From: Actinokineospora alba
GTDB taxonomy: Bacteria > Actinomycetota > Actinomycetes > Mycobacteriales > Pseudonocardiaceae
Direction of reading: 5' to 3'
DNA: 64,000 nucleotides
NCBI RefSeq assembly: GCF_004362515.1
Contig: NZ_SNXU01000001.1
Coordinates: forward strand, 124,001-188,000
Below, one piece after another: positions 8,875-15,920 of the stretch. The position numbers were made by a program, and so were the translations under genes. The notes beneath the pieces were generated by a model. The model saw nothing but the letters and a program-made list of their open reading frames with translations. It was not told the DNA's origin and ran no database searches. The first letter of the stretch is position 1. Every line of letters begins with the position of its first letter.

Positions 8875-9962
8875 CGCAGGCCGGTTCCGCGGGCGATCGC
8901 GGTGTCGATGAGCGTGGACAGCAGCGTCGGGTAGTCCACGCCGGTGACCTCCCACATCTTCGGATACGCCGAGGTGGGGGTGAAGCCGGGCATGGTGTTG
9001 ATCTCGTTGATCGTCAGCGTGCCGTCCTCGCCGACGAAGAAATCCACCCGGGCCAGGCCCTGGCAGTCGAGCGCGTGGAACGCCTCGACGGCCATGGCGC
9101 GCAGGCGTTCGCTGACGGCGTCGGGGAGCTTGGCCGGGATGTCGAGCTCGCAGACGTCGTCGAGGTACTTGGAGTCGAAGTCGTACCAATCGATCCCGTC
9201 GACCAGCCGCACCTCCGCGGGCTGCGACGCCTCGACCCGGCCGTCCGGGAACTCCAGGACCCCGCATTCGACCTCACGGCCGACAATCGCGGCCTCGATC
9301 AAGACCTTCGGGTCGATCTCGCGCGCGTGCGCGATCGCCGCGTCGAGCTGGTCCCACTCGGTGACGCGGCTGATGCCGGTGGACGATCCGGCGCGCGACG
9401 GCTTGACGAACACCGGCAGCCCCAGGCGCTCGCGCTCGGCGGCGTCGAGCGTGGTCTGCTCGCGGCGCAGCTCGACATACGGGCCGACTGGCAGCCCCTC
9501 GGCCATCAGCAGCTTCTTGGTGTAGCCCTTGTCCATCGCCACGGCGCTGGCGAGCACGCCCGGTCCGACGTAGGGCAGGCCGACCATCTCCAGCAGGCCC
9601 TGGATGGTGCCGTCCTCGCCGTAAGCGCCGTGCAGCATCGGGAAGACGACGTCCACCGCCGAGAGCACCTCGCCCTCGCGACCCTTCTCCAACACCACCA
9701 GGCGGCCCGACGTCGGGTCGGCTGGCAGCGTCAGCTCGGTCCCCGCCTCGACGCTGGGCAGCGCGCGGCCCTGGATGCGCAGCGCGGCGGGATCCGACGG
9801 CCCGAGCACCCAGGCGCCCTCGCGGGTGATCCCGACGGGCAGGACCTCGAAGCGCTCCGGGTCGAGGTTGGCGAGCGCGCCCGCGGCGGACACACAGGAA
9901 ATCGTGTGCTCGGTGCTGCGTCCGCCGAACACGACGGCGACTCGGATCTTTGAGCTGGACAT
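8871..9962 (-). CDS. ddl: D-alanine--D-alanine ligase
   Basis: Ddl joins two D-alanines with ATP for the peptidoglycan stem peptide. The 363-residue ATP-grasp enzyme shows the N-terminal VVFGGRSTEH motif at about 10-19, the central lid MLHGAYGEDGTIQGLLE, KPSRAGSSTGISRV for ATP binding, and the metal-binding INEINTMPGFTPTSAYPKMW near the C terminus. The Tyr/Ser pocket pattern is that of a D-Ala ligase rather than a D-Ala-D-Lac ligase. ATG 9962. Its 3' end overlaps the convergent DUF3515 gene. Confidence 0.97.
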   Translation of the reverse strand: MSSSKIRVAVVFGGRSTEHTISCVSAAGALANLDPERFEVLPVGITREGAWVLGPSDPAALRIQGRALPSVEAGTELTLPADPTSGRLVVLEKGREGEVLSAVDVVFPMLHGAYGEDGTIQGLLEMVGLPYVGPGVLASAVAMDKGYTKKLLMAEGLPVGPYVELRREQTTLDAAERERLGLPVFVKPSRAGSSTGISRVTEWDQLDAAIAHAREIDPKVLIEAAIVGREVECGVLEFPDGRVEASQPAEVRLVDGIDWYDFDSKYLDDVCELDIPAKLPDAVSERLRAMAVEAFHALDCQGLARVDFFVGEDGTLTINEINTMPGFTPTSAYPKMWEVTGVDYPTLLSTLIDTAIARGTGLR

Positions 9963-9973
9963 GGGTCACGACC

Positions 9974-11398
9974 CTACCCGGATGGGCTAACGGCGGACCC
10001 GATCGACCTGGCGAACAGCTCCGCCAGCACCGGGATCGCGGCCCGCAGCTGATCGCGGGAACACGCCGCGTACCCGAGGGCGATGCCGAACCAGCTCGCC
10101 CGACCGCTGTGGTGGCGGGCGAGCCCGTCGAGCAGCAGGCCCCGGCGCAGGCCCTCGTCGATCAGGGCGCGCTCGGCCTCGGCGGAGTCGAGCGGGACGA
10201 CCAGGTGCGCGCCCGCGTCGTCGCCGATCATCGGGATGGCGGCCGCCTCCAACGCGTCGACGAGCAGCGCACGGCGCTCGGAAAGTTCGCGGCGGAGTTT
10301 GCGCAGGTGTCTGCCCAGGTCGCCGTTGCGCGCGAGTTCGACGAGCACGAGCTGGCCGGCGGCGGCCGGGCTGGTGCCGCACCGGTCGCGGTGTTCGAGG
10401 ACGGCGGTGACGACGGACGGGGGCGCGACCATCCAGCCGGTGCCCAGCGTCGGGGTGAGGATCTTGCTGGTGGTGCCCAGGTGCACCACGACGTCCGGGG
10501 CGAGCGCGGCGAGCAGGGGCAGTGGGGCGACGTCGTAGCGCAGTTCGCCGTCGTAGTCGTCCTCGACCACCAGCCAGCCCTCGCGGCGGGCGCGTTCGAC
10601 CAGCTCGACCCGCCTGCCCGCGGACATCCGGCGGCCCAGCGGGTACTGGTGGGCGGGCGAGCAGTAGATCAGCTTGGTGGCGGCGGGCAGCGCGTCGAGG
10701 AGCAGCCCGTCGGCGTCGACATAGGCGGGCACGACCCGCAGGCCCGCGGCGCGCAGGGTGTGGACGGCCCGCTGGTACCCGGGTTCCTCGACGGCGACGG
10801 TGTCGCCCCGGCGCAGCACGGCCGCGGCCAGTTCGCTCACCGCGGCCGTCGTGCCGCCGGTGGCCAGGACGGACTCGCCTTCGCCGCCGTCGTCGAACTC
10901 GCCGCTCACCCGCAGTCCCCGGTGCCGCAGCAGGTGCTCGGCGACGATGGCCCGGTACGCGGGCAGGCCTGCCCGCTGCGGCCGGGACAGCGGTGCGATG
11001 TCCGCCGCACCGCGCCAGGCCCGCCGCCACGCGGAGCGGTCGATGCCGCCCGCCCAGGGCGATCCGGGGGTGAGGTCGACGGCGTCGGCGGCGATGACGT
11101 CCGAGCGGGGCCTGCGCGGCTTGGCGCGCAGCGAGCCCGGCGGCTCGGTGGTGATGTAGGTGCCGGAGCCGTGGCGACCCGCGATCCAGCCCTCGGCGTG
11201 CAACTGCTCGTAGGCGGCGGCCGTGACCGTGCGACTGACGTCGAGCTGCGCGGCCAGCGCGCGCGTGGAGGGCAGCCGGTCGCCGCTGCGGAGCCTGCCG
11301 TCGCCCGCCGCGGCCCGCAGCTCCTCGGCGAGCTGCACCGCGAGTGGAGTGGCGGACTCGCGGTCGAGGGTGACCGGCAGCGCTGGACTCTCCGCCAT
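9974..11398 (-). CDS. MocR-type regulator (GntR HTH fused to aminotransferase fold)
   Basis: This is a 474-residue fusion. Residues 1-85 form a winged GntR helix-turn-helix (LPSTRALAAQLDVSRTVTAAAYEQL). Residues about 110-465 have a fold-type-I aminotransferase domain with the PLP-lysine motif TTSKILTPTLGTGWM. MocR/PdxR proteins sense PLP and often control vitamin B6 genes or a divergent target. Here the divergent neighbour is a PNPOx-fold protein only 69 bp away, making it the likely target. AGGAG lies seven nt before ATG 11398. A dyad in the shared gap is annotated separately. Confidence 0.93.
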   Translation of the reverse strand: MAESPALPVTLDRESATPLAVQLAEELRAAAGDGRLRSGDRLPSTRALAAQLDVSRTVTAAAYEQLHAEGWIAGRHGSGTYITTEPPGSLRAKPRRPRSDVIAADAVDLTPGSPWAGGIDRSAWRRAWRGAADIAPLSRPQRAGLPAYRAIVAEHLLRHRGLRVSGEFDDGGEGESVLATGGTTAAVSELAAAVLRRGDTVAVEEPGYQRAVHTLRAAGLRVVPAYVDADGLLLDALPAATKLIYCSPAHQYPLGRRMSAGRRVELVERARREGWLVVEDDYDGELRYDVAPLPLLAALAPDVVVHLGTTSKILTPTLGTGWMVAPPSVVTAVLEHRDRCGTSPAAAGQLVLVELARNGDLGRHLRKLRRELSERRALLVDALEAAAIPMIGDDAGAHLVVPLDSAEAERALIDEGLRRGLLLDGLARHHSGRASWFGIALGYAACSRDQLRAAIPVLAELFARSIGSAVSPSG

Positions 11399-11424
11399 AA
11401 GTGGACTCCTGAAATTGCTGAGCT

Positions 11425-11445
11425 GTGGCCCTATTGGGATGCCAC
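11425..11445. promoter_or_regulatory. Inverted repeat in the MocR/PNPOx divergent promoter
   Basis: GTGGC (11425-11429) and GCCAC (11441-11445) are separated by 11 bp, midway in the 69-bp gap between the two divergent starts. It is a candidate operator for the adjacent MocR protein; binding is inferred from position only. Confidence 0.35.
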
Positions 11446-11467
11446 TCTACTCGGCCAGGCTAGTCGG

Positions 11468-12130
11468 GTGACCCAGACACCGCTCTCCCCGACCAGTCGC
11501 AGCACCGTCCGCCGGGGCAAGAAGCGCGCCGTCGCCGACCGCGCGGTCCTGTACTCGATCCTCGACTCCGGCCTGGTCTGCCACCTGTCCACGATCATCG
11601 ACGGCGCGCCCGTGGTCTTGCCGACCGCCTACGGCCGCGATGGCGACACGCTCTATGTCCACGGCTCGACCGGCGCCCTGAGCCTGCGGACCGCGGGCGC
11701 GGGTGTCGAGGTGTGCGTCGCGGTGACCCTGGTCGACGGGATCGTGTACTCGCGGTCTGTGTTCAACCACTCGATGAACTACCGGTCGGCGGTCGTGCAC
11801 GCCACGGCGACCGCGGTGACCGACCCGGACGCGAAGTGCCACGCGCTCAAGCTGGTCACCGAGCATGCCGCCCCAGGGTCCTGGGACTACGCGCGCGTGC
11901 CCAACACCAAGGAGCTGGCGCAGACCTCCGTGCTCGCGATCGACCTCACCGAGGCGGCGGTCAAAGTGCGCGCGGGCGGGCCAGGCGACGACGAAGACGA
12001 CATCGCGGCGAACCGGGTGTGGGCCGGTGTGCTTCCCCTGCACCAGGTCTGGGGCGAGCCGGAACCGTGTGAGCTGCTTCCCGAGGGTGTCGCGGCGCCG
12101 GAGCACGTGGTCGCGCGCGAGGTCCGATAG
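11468..12130 (+). CDS. Pyridoxamine 5'-phosphate oxidase family (split-barrel flavin-binding) protein
   Basis: The 220-residue protein has a split-barrel FMN-binding fold. A YSILDSGLVCHLSTIIDGAPVVLPTAY strand pair lies at about residues 32-58, and GVEVCVAVTLVDGIVYSRS at about 85-103 is typical of PNPOx-like/Rv-type family members. A C-terminal VWAGVLPLHQVWG segment closes the domain. Cofactor could be FMN, F420 or heme; the sequence does not decide. GTG 11468 is chosen because it follows the divergent promoter region. An upstream open frame in the same phase is antisense to the MocR gene. Probably controlled by that regulator. Confidence 0.86.
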   Translation: MTQTPLSPTSRSTVRRGKKRAVADRAVLYSILDSGLVCHLSTIIDGAPVVLPTAYGRDGDTLYVHGSTGALSLRTAGAGVEVCVAVTLVDGIVYSRSVFNHSMNYRSAVVHATATAVTDPDAKCHALKLVTEHAAPGSWDYARVPNTKELAQTSVLAIDLTEAAVKVRAGGPGDDEDDIAANRVWAGVLPLHQVWGEPEPCELLPEGVAAPEHVVAREVR

Positions 12131-12169
12131 CCGCCGGCTCGGGCGGGCGGGCGCGGACAGGCTGGGCGC

Positions 12170-12622
12170 ATGACGTTCGAATTCCATGCCATTCCCGCCG
12201 CCGTCCTCGCCGAGGTCCGCTCGAAGCCCGCGCAACCGTGGACCGCGGGCGGCGGCGAACCGCTGCGGTGCTGCCTGCGCAACGCCGTCGCGGGTGAAGA
12301 GCTGATCCTGTTCAACTACGAGCCGCCGCTGCCCTGGGACAGTCCCTATCGGGAGAAGGGCGCGGTGTTCGCGCACCCGGCCGACTGCGACGGTCCCGCC
12401 GCGACCGACCGGTATCCGTCCGACTGGCTGGGCAAACCGCAGGTGTTGCGCGCCTACGACAGGCGGGGCTGGATCCACCCGTCGACGACGGTCCACGACG
12501 GACAGGACCCACAAGGCGTGATCGCCAAGCAGCTGGCGGACCCGGACGTGGCCTGGGTGCACAGCCGCAACATCGCCTACGGCTGCTACATGTTCACGGT
12601 CACACGGGCTGCGGGCCGGTGA
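12170..12622 (+). CDS. DUF1203 family protein
   Basis: The 150-residue protein matches the DUF1203 pattern: FHAIPAAVLAEVRS near the start, CCLRNAVAGEELILFNYEP at about 43-61, and a C-terminal VHSRNIAYGCYMF. Function is unknown. It begins 39 bp after the PNPOx-like gene and may be co-transcribed with it. Its 3' end overlaps the convergent cysteine dioxygenase gene by 23 bp, leaving no room for a terminator between them. Confidence 0.86.
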   Translation: MTFEFHAIPAAVLAEVRSKPAQPWTAGGGEPLRCCLRNAVAGEELILFNYEPPLPWDSPYREKGAVFAHPADCDGPAATDRYPSDWLGKPQVLRAYDRRGWIHPSTTVHDGQDPQGVIAKQLADPDVAWVHSRNIAYGCYMFTVTRAAGR

Positions 12623-13073
12623 GCGGGTCGAGCCGGTAGTGGCCCATGGGCGGACGGCCCTCGCGGTAGACGTGGATGCTCACCGCGGGGTCGGTTCCGG
12701 CGTTGGTGACCTGGTGGACGTAGCCGGGGCCGAAGACGCGGGTCTGGCCGACGGTCACCGGGTGCAGCACCTCGGCGGGCCGGGCGCCGCCGCGGGCCAC
12801 CCGCTCGGTCAGGACCCCGGACACGACGGTGAACGCGCCCGCGACCGAGCCGTGGTCGTGCAGGTCGGTGCCCTGGCCCGGCAGCCACGACATCAGCCAG
12901 ACCTCCTGGCCGTCCGTGCGGTCGATGAGCGCGGTGAAGCGCTCGTCCGGGTCGTAGCTGAGCAGGTCGCGCCAGCGGTCGCGGTCCAGCGCGTACTCGC
13001 GGGCGATCAGCGCCGGGTGCGCGAGAGCCGGGGTACCGCCGAGGGCGATGGTGTTCGGGGGAACGGCGAACAT
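12600..13073 (-). CDS. Cysteine dioxygenase-family cupin
   Basis: Cysteine dioxygenases oxidise L-cysteine to cysteine sulfinate with non-heme iron. The 157-residue cupin has an iron-site motif DLHDHGSVAGAFTVVSGVLTE at about 74-94 (two His) and a second-cupin His in GPGYVHQVTNAG. The MSWLPGQGT strand and SIHVYRE end match bacterial CDO. ATG 13073 is preferred over an extension reaching 13235, which would absorb the leader peptide region. It is convergent with DUF1203 (23-bp overlap). A Cys-rich leader peptide 65 bp upstream suggests cysteine-responsive control. Confidence 0.9.
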   Translation of the reverse strand: MFAVPPNTIALGGTPALAHPALIAREYALDRDRWRDLLSYDPDERFTALIDRTDGQEVWLMSWLPGQGTDLHDHGSVAGAFTVVSGVLTERVARGGARPAEVLHPVTVGQTRVFGPGYVHQVTNAGTDPAVSIHVYREGRPPMGHYRLDPLTGPQPV

Positions 13074-13138
13074 CTTCAAGTCTCTTCTCGGGATGCACGA
13101 GCACGACACGACCGGATCAGGTCGCAGGGCGGGCTGGA

Positions 13139-13219
13139 TCACCGACAGAGACAGAGCGCGCCGGCGACACGACAGAGGTCGATGTGACCCCGTCGGCCGG
13201 TCATGGCGCGGAACAGCAT
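13139..13219 (-). CDS. Cys-rich leader peptide upstream of cysteine dioxygenase
   Basis: A 26-codon frame (ATG 13219) or 21-codon frame (ATG 13204) ends with HIDLCRVAGALCLCR and a TGA at 13139-13141. Three of the last eleven codons are TGT Cys. This matches the actinobacterial putative leader peptides, with an H[IV]DL-C-R core, placed before sulfur-metabolism genes, and resembles mycobacterial Cys-rich uORFs that act as cysteine-responsive attenuators. It is on the same strand as, and 65 bp before, the cysteine dioxygenase start. No Shine-Dalgarno precedes either ATG, consistent with leaderless translation. The gap to the gene can form a small hairpin (cgacc/ggtcg). Confidence 0.75.
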   Translation of the reverse strand: MLFRAMTGRRGHIDLCRVAGALCLCR

Positions 13220-13277
13220 GGGAATAGGGAACCATGAGTCCGGGCGGCCGTCAAAGGCGCCCAGTTGCTGAGACGAC

Positions 13278-13304
13278 CCATCCGCACCCGCCAGGGCGCC
13301 GAAT
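13278..13304 (+). promoter_or_regulatory. SigK-type promoter upstream of sigK
   Basis: CCATCC at 13278-13283 and CCGAAT at 13299-13304 reproduce the two hexamers reported for mycobacterial SigK promoters (CCATCC/CCGAAT), here with a 15-bp spacer. The -10 element ends 38 bp before the sigK ATG, implying autoregulation of sigK-rskA. Confidence 0.65.
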
Positions 13305-13342
13305 GCCTGCTGTCGGGGTTGGACGGATGAGAGCGGGTGGCC

Positions 13343-13939
13343 ATGGCCGACCGGGTTCGACGGATCACGGGGAGCGTGCCCGATACGGAGCTGCCCCCGG
13401 ACGCGGGCGCGCTGCTGCAGCGGGTCGCGCGGGGCGACGAGCAGGCGTTCGACGCGCTCTACGACCTTGTCTCGGCGCCCGTGTTCGGGCTGGTGCGACG
13501 CGTTGTCCGGGATCCGGCGCAGTCGGAGGAGGTGACCCAGGAAGTGATGCTCGAGCTGTGGCGGACCGCCGCCAGATTCGCCCCCGATCGGGGCAGCGCG
13601 ATGACCTGGGTCATGACCCTGGCCCATCGCCGCGCGGTCGACCGTGTCCGCTCGGCGCAGTCGGCGACCGACCGTGAGGACAAGGCGTTCCGCCGCGAGA
13701 CCACGCGGCCCTTCGACGAGGTCGCCGAGCAGGTGAGCACCCGCCTGGAGTACGAGCAGGTGCGCCGCTGCCTGGCCTCGCTCACCGACCTGCAGCGCGA
13801 ATCGGTCGAACTCGCGTACTACCGCGGGCTCACGTACAAGGAAGTGTCGGAACTGCTCGACACGCCGCTCGGCACGGTCAAGACTCGGCTCAGGGACGGA
13901 CTCATCCGTCTGCGCGACTGCTTGGGGGTGGCCCGATGA
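13343..13939 (+). CDS. sigK: ECF RNA polymerase sigma factor SigK
   Basis: This is a 198-residue ECF sigma factor with region 2 (VTQEVMLELWRTAARF at about 64-79, then AMTWVMTLAHRRAVDRVR) and region 4 (LTDLQRESVELAYYRGLTYKEVSELLDTPLGTVKTRLRDGL at about 147-187). The long region-2 wording and gene pairing match SigK. ATG 13343 is used; a GTG six nt upstream is an alternative. The stop overlaps the rskA start by four bases (ATGA), coupling the sigma factor to its anti-sigma factor. A SigK-like promoter precedes it. Mycobacterial SigK targets (MPT70/MPT83) are not in this window. Confidence 0.93.
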   Translation: MADRVRRITGSVPDTELPPDAGALLQRVARGDEQAFDALYDLVSAPVFGLVRRVVRDPAQSEEVTQEVMLELWRTAARFAPDRGSAMTWVMTLAHRRAVDRVRSAQSATDREDKAFRRETTRPFDEVAEQVSTRLEYEQVRRCLASLTDLQRESVELAYYRGLTYKEVSELLDTPLGTVKTRLRDGLIRLRDCLGVAR

Positions 13940-14658
13940 CCCCGGACATCCACGCGCTGACCGGCGCGTACGTGCTCAACGCCGTCACCGAGACCGAACG
14001 CGCGGACTTCGAACGCCACCTCGCGGAGTGCGAGTCGTGCGCCGAGGAAGTGCGCGAACTGGAGGCGACGGCGACTCGGCTCGGCGAGGCCGCGGCCGCA
14101 CGACCGCCCGCGGCGATGAAGGCGGCGGTGATGACCCGCATCGGGGACGTCCGGCAGCTGCCGCCGATCGGCGACGAACTCGCGGTGCGGCGCAAGCGGT
14201 GGTCGACCCGGATCCTGGGCATGGCGGCGGCCGCGCTGCTGGTGGTGTCGGTGGCGCTCGGGGTGGCGCTGGTGCAGACCCAGCGGGACTTGGACGCGGG
14301 TCGGCGGCAGGGGGCGGCGATGGCGGAGCTGCTGTCGGCGTCGGATGCCCGGGTGGTCAACGGGTCGACGCCCGCGGGGCTCAGCGGGACTGTTGTGGTG
14401 TCGCGGGAACGTGGGCAGGTGATGCTGCTGGCCGACAAGATTCCGGCCGCGCCCGCGGGGAAGACGTATCAGGTGTGGCTGATCGGCGGCGAGAAGCGCT
14501 CGATCGGCCTGCTCACCCCTGACGAACGCGGCAAGGCCCACCTGCTCGACGCCTCCGGCGTCGGCGATGCCGTGGCGATCGGCGTGACCGTGGAACCCGC
14601 CGGCGGCTCCCGCCAACCCACCACCGACCCCGTCATGGCCATGACCCTCCCCGCTTGA
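13936..14658 (+). CDS. rskA: Anti-sigma-K factor RskA
   Basis: The 240-residue protein has a cytoplasmic anti-sigma domain with HxxxCxxC (His28, Cys32, Cys35), one transmembrane helix at about 93-113 (ILGMAAAALLVVSVALGVALV), and an extracytoplasmic RskA C-terminal domain ending in KTYQVWLIGGEKRSIGLL and the conserved GVTVEPAGGS. Family members hold SigK at the membrane until regulated proteolysis (Rip1 in mycobacteria); a redox switch is reported mainly on SigK, so the stimulus here is not known. It is four-base coupled to sigK. The intergenic space after its stop is almost wholly palindromic. Confidence 0.94.
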   Translation: MTPDIHALTGAYVLNAVTETERADFERHLAECESCAEEVRELEATATRLGEAAAARPPAAMKAAVMTRIGDVRQLPPIGDELAVRRKRWSTRILGMAAAALLVVSVALGVALVQTQRDLDAGRRQGAAMAELLSASDARVVNGSTPAGLSGTVVVSRERGQVMLLADKIPAAPAGKTYQVWLIGGEKRSIGLLTPDERGKAHLLDASGVGDAVAIGVTVEPAGGSRQPTTDPVMAMTLPA

Positions 14659-14671
14659 CCCACCCGAATGT

Positions 14672-14831
14672 CGAACTCACTCGCCTGAACGTCGAACTCA
14701 CTTGCCGGAAAGGGCGACTCGTTCGCTGGACGGGGCGACTCGCGATGGTCGCGAGTCGCCCCTTCTGGCAAGTGAGTCGCCCCTTCGGGCGAGTGAGTTC
14801 GACGTTCAGGCGGGTGAGTTCGACGGTCGGG
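14672..14831. repeat. Nested palindrome filling the rskA/cystathionine-lyase convergent gap
   Basis: The centre is a perfect 14-bp stem with a 3-nt loop (14732-14745, 14749-14762). Outside it, each side carries repeated units of about 20 bp related to GTGAGTTCGAC on the right and GTCGAACTCAC on the left, so the whole stretch is an imperfect dyad about 160 bp long. It could terminate both convergent genes. The unit structure looks like tandem duplication within a palindrome rather than a simple terminator. Confidence 0.75.
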
Positions 14832-15920
14832 TCAGGTGTCCAGGGCGGTGAGGATGTCGGCGACCAGGTCGGTGGGGTCTTCGCAGCCGCAGGAGAAGCG
14901 GAGTAGGCCGTCGGGGACTGGGTCGCCCCAGCGGGCTCGGCGGTCGGCGGTGGAGTGGAGGCCGCCGAAGCTGGTGGCCGAGGAGACCAAGGTGGTGGTG
15001 GCGACGAAGGTGTCCGCTGCCTGCGCCGACTCCAACTCGAAGGTGACCACTCCGCCGAAGCGGCGCATCTGGCGGGACGCGAGTTCGTGTGCGGGGTCGT
15101 GTTCCGAGCCGGGCCAGCGGATCCCGCGGATTCGCGGGTGCTCACGCAGCGCCTCGTAAACGGCTGCCGCGTTCTCCGCCTGCCGTGCCAGCCGCAGATC
15201 CAGGGTTCCCAGACCCCGGTGCGCCAGCCAGACCTCGAACGGGCCCGGGACGCTCCCGCTGCCGGTGCGCTCCGAGCGGAGACGGGCCGCCAGGTCCGGG
15301 TCGGCGGTGCTGATGTGGCCGAGCACCACATCGCTGTGGCCCGCGAGTGCTTTGGTGTCGCTGGCGAAGACCACGTCCGCGCCCAGGGAGAGGGGACGTT
15401 GGCCCAGTGGGGTCGCCGTGGTGTTGTCGACCGCCATCAGCGCGCCCGCCGCGTGGGCGAGGTCGGCCACGGCGGCGATGTCGCACACGTCCAACCGGGG
15501 GTTCGACGGCGTCTCGACGATCACCAGGCGGGCGCCCTCGACCATGTCCGCCGTCCACACCATGCCGGTCGGCAGTTCACGGACCGTCAGGTCCAGCGCG
15601 GCCAGGTTGTCGCGGACGTAGGTGCGGGTCAGGTAGTAGCCGTCCGACGGGAGCACGACAGTGTCCCCCGCGCGAAGCACCGTGCGCAGCAGGGACGTCG
15701 TGGCGGCCATGCCGGAGGCGAAGACGACACATGTGCCGCCGTCGAGGTCGCCGATCGCCGACTCCAGTGCGTCCCAGGTCGGGTTGTCGGCGCGGCCATA
15801 GGAGTGTGCGCCGCCGAGGTGGAACTGCGAGGCGAGCACCGGCTGCGGCCCCACCGGGGCACCGGGTTCGGCCGGGGGCAGTCCGGCGTGCACGCAGCGG
15901 GTGCCGTCGCCGAGGGTCAT
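14832..15920 (-). CDS. Cystathionine gamma-lyase-type PLP enzyme
   Basis: Cys/Met-metabolism PLP enzymes of this group cleave or form cystathionine. The 362 residues show the PLP phosphate-binding GMAATTSLL at about 70-78, the Tyr-containing SYGRADNPTWDALE at 40-53, the ETPSNP substrate motif at 136-141, and the PLP lysine Lys190 in SDTKALAGHSD. Cystathionine gamma-lyase is more likely than synthase given the family resemblance, but reaction direction is not decided by sequence. ATG 15920 overlaps the gpsA stop by four bases. Despite the sulfur theme, no Cys leader precedes it. Confidence 0.88.
   Translation of the reverse strand: MTLGDGTRCVHAGLPPAEPGAPVGPQPVLASQFHLGGAHSYGRADNPTWDALESAIGDLDGGTCVVFASGMAATTSLLRTVLRAGDTVVLPSDGYYLTRTYVRDNLAALDLTVRELPTGMVWTADMVEGARLVIVETPSNPRLDVCDIAAVADLAHAAGALMAVDNTTATPLGQRPLSLGADVVFASDTKALAGHSDVVLGHISTADPDLAARLRSERTGSGSVPGPFEVWLAHRGLGTLDLRLARQAENAAAVYEALREHPRIRGIRWPGSEHDPAHELASRQMRRFGGVVTFELESAQAADTFVATTTLVSSATSFGGLHSTADRRARWGDPVPDGLLRFSCGCEDPTDLVADILTALDT

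Noticed and set aside
9950..12130. A 726-codon plus-strand frame that looks like one large protein
   Set aside because: Only its last 220 residues are a recognisable PNPOx-like domain; the rest is antisense to the MocR gene. The start was placed at GTG 11468.
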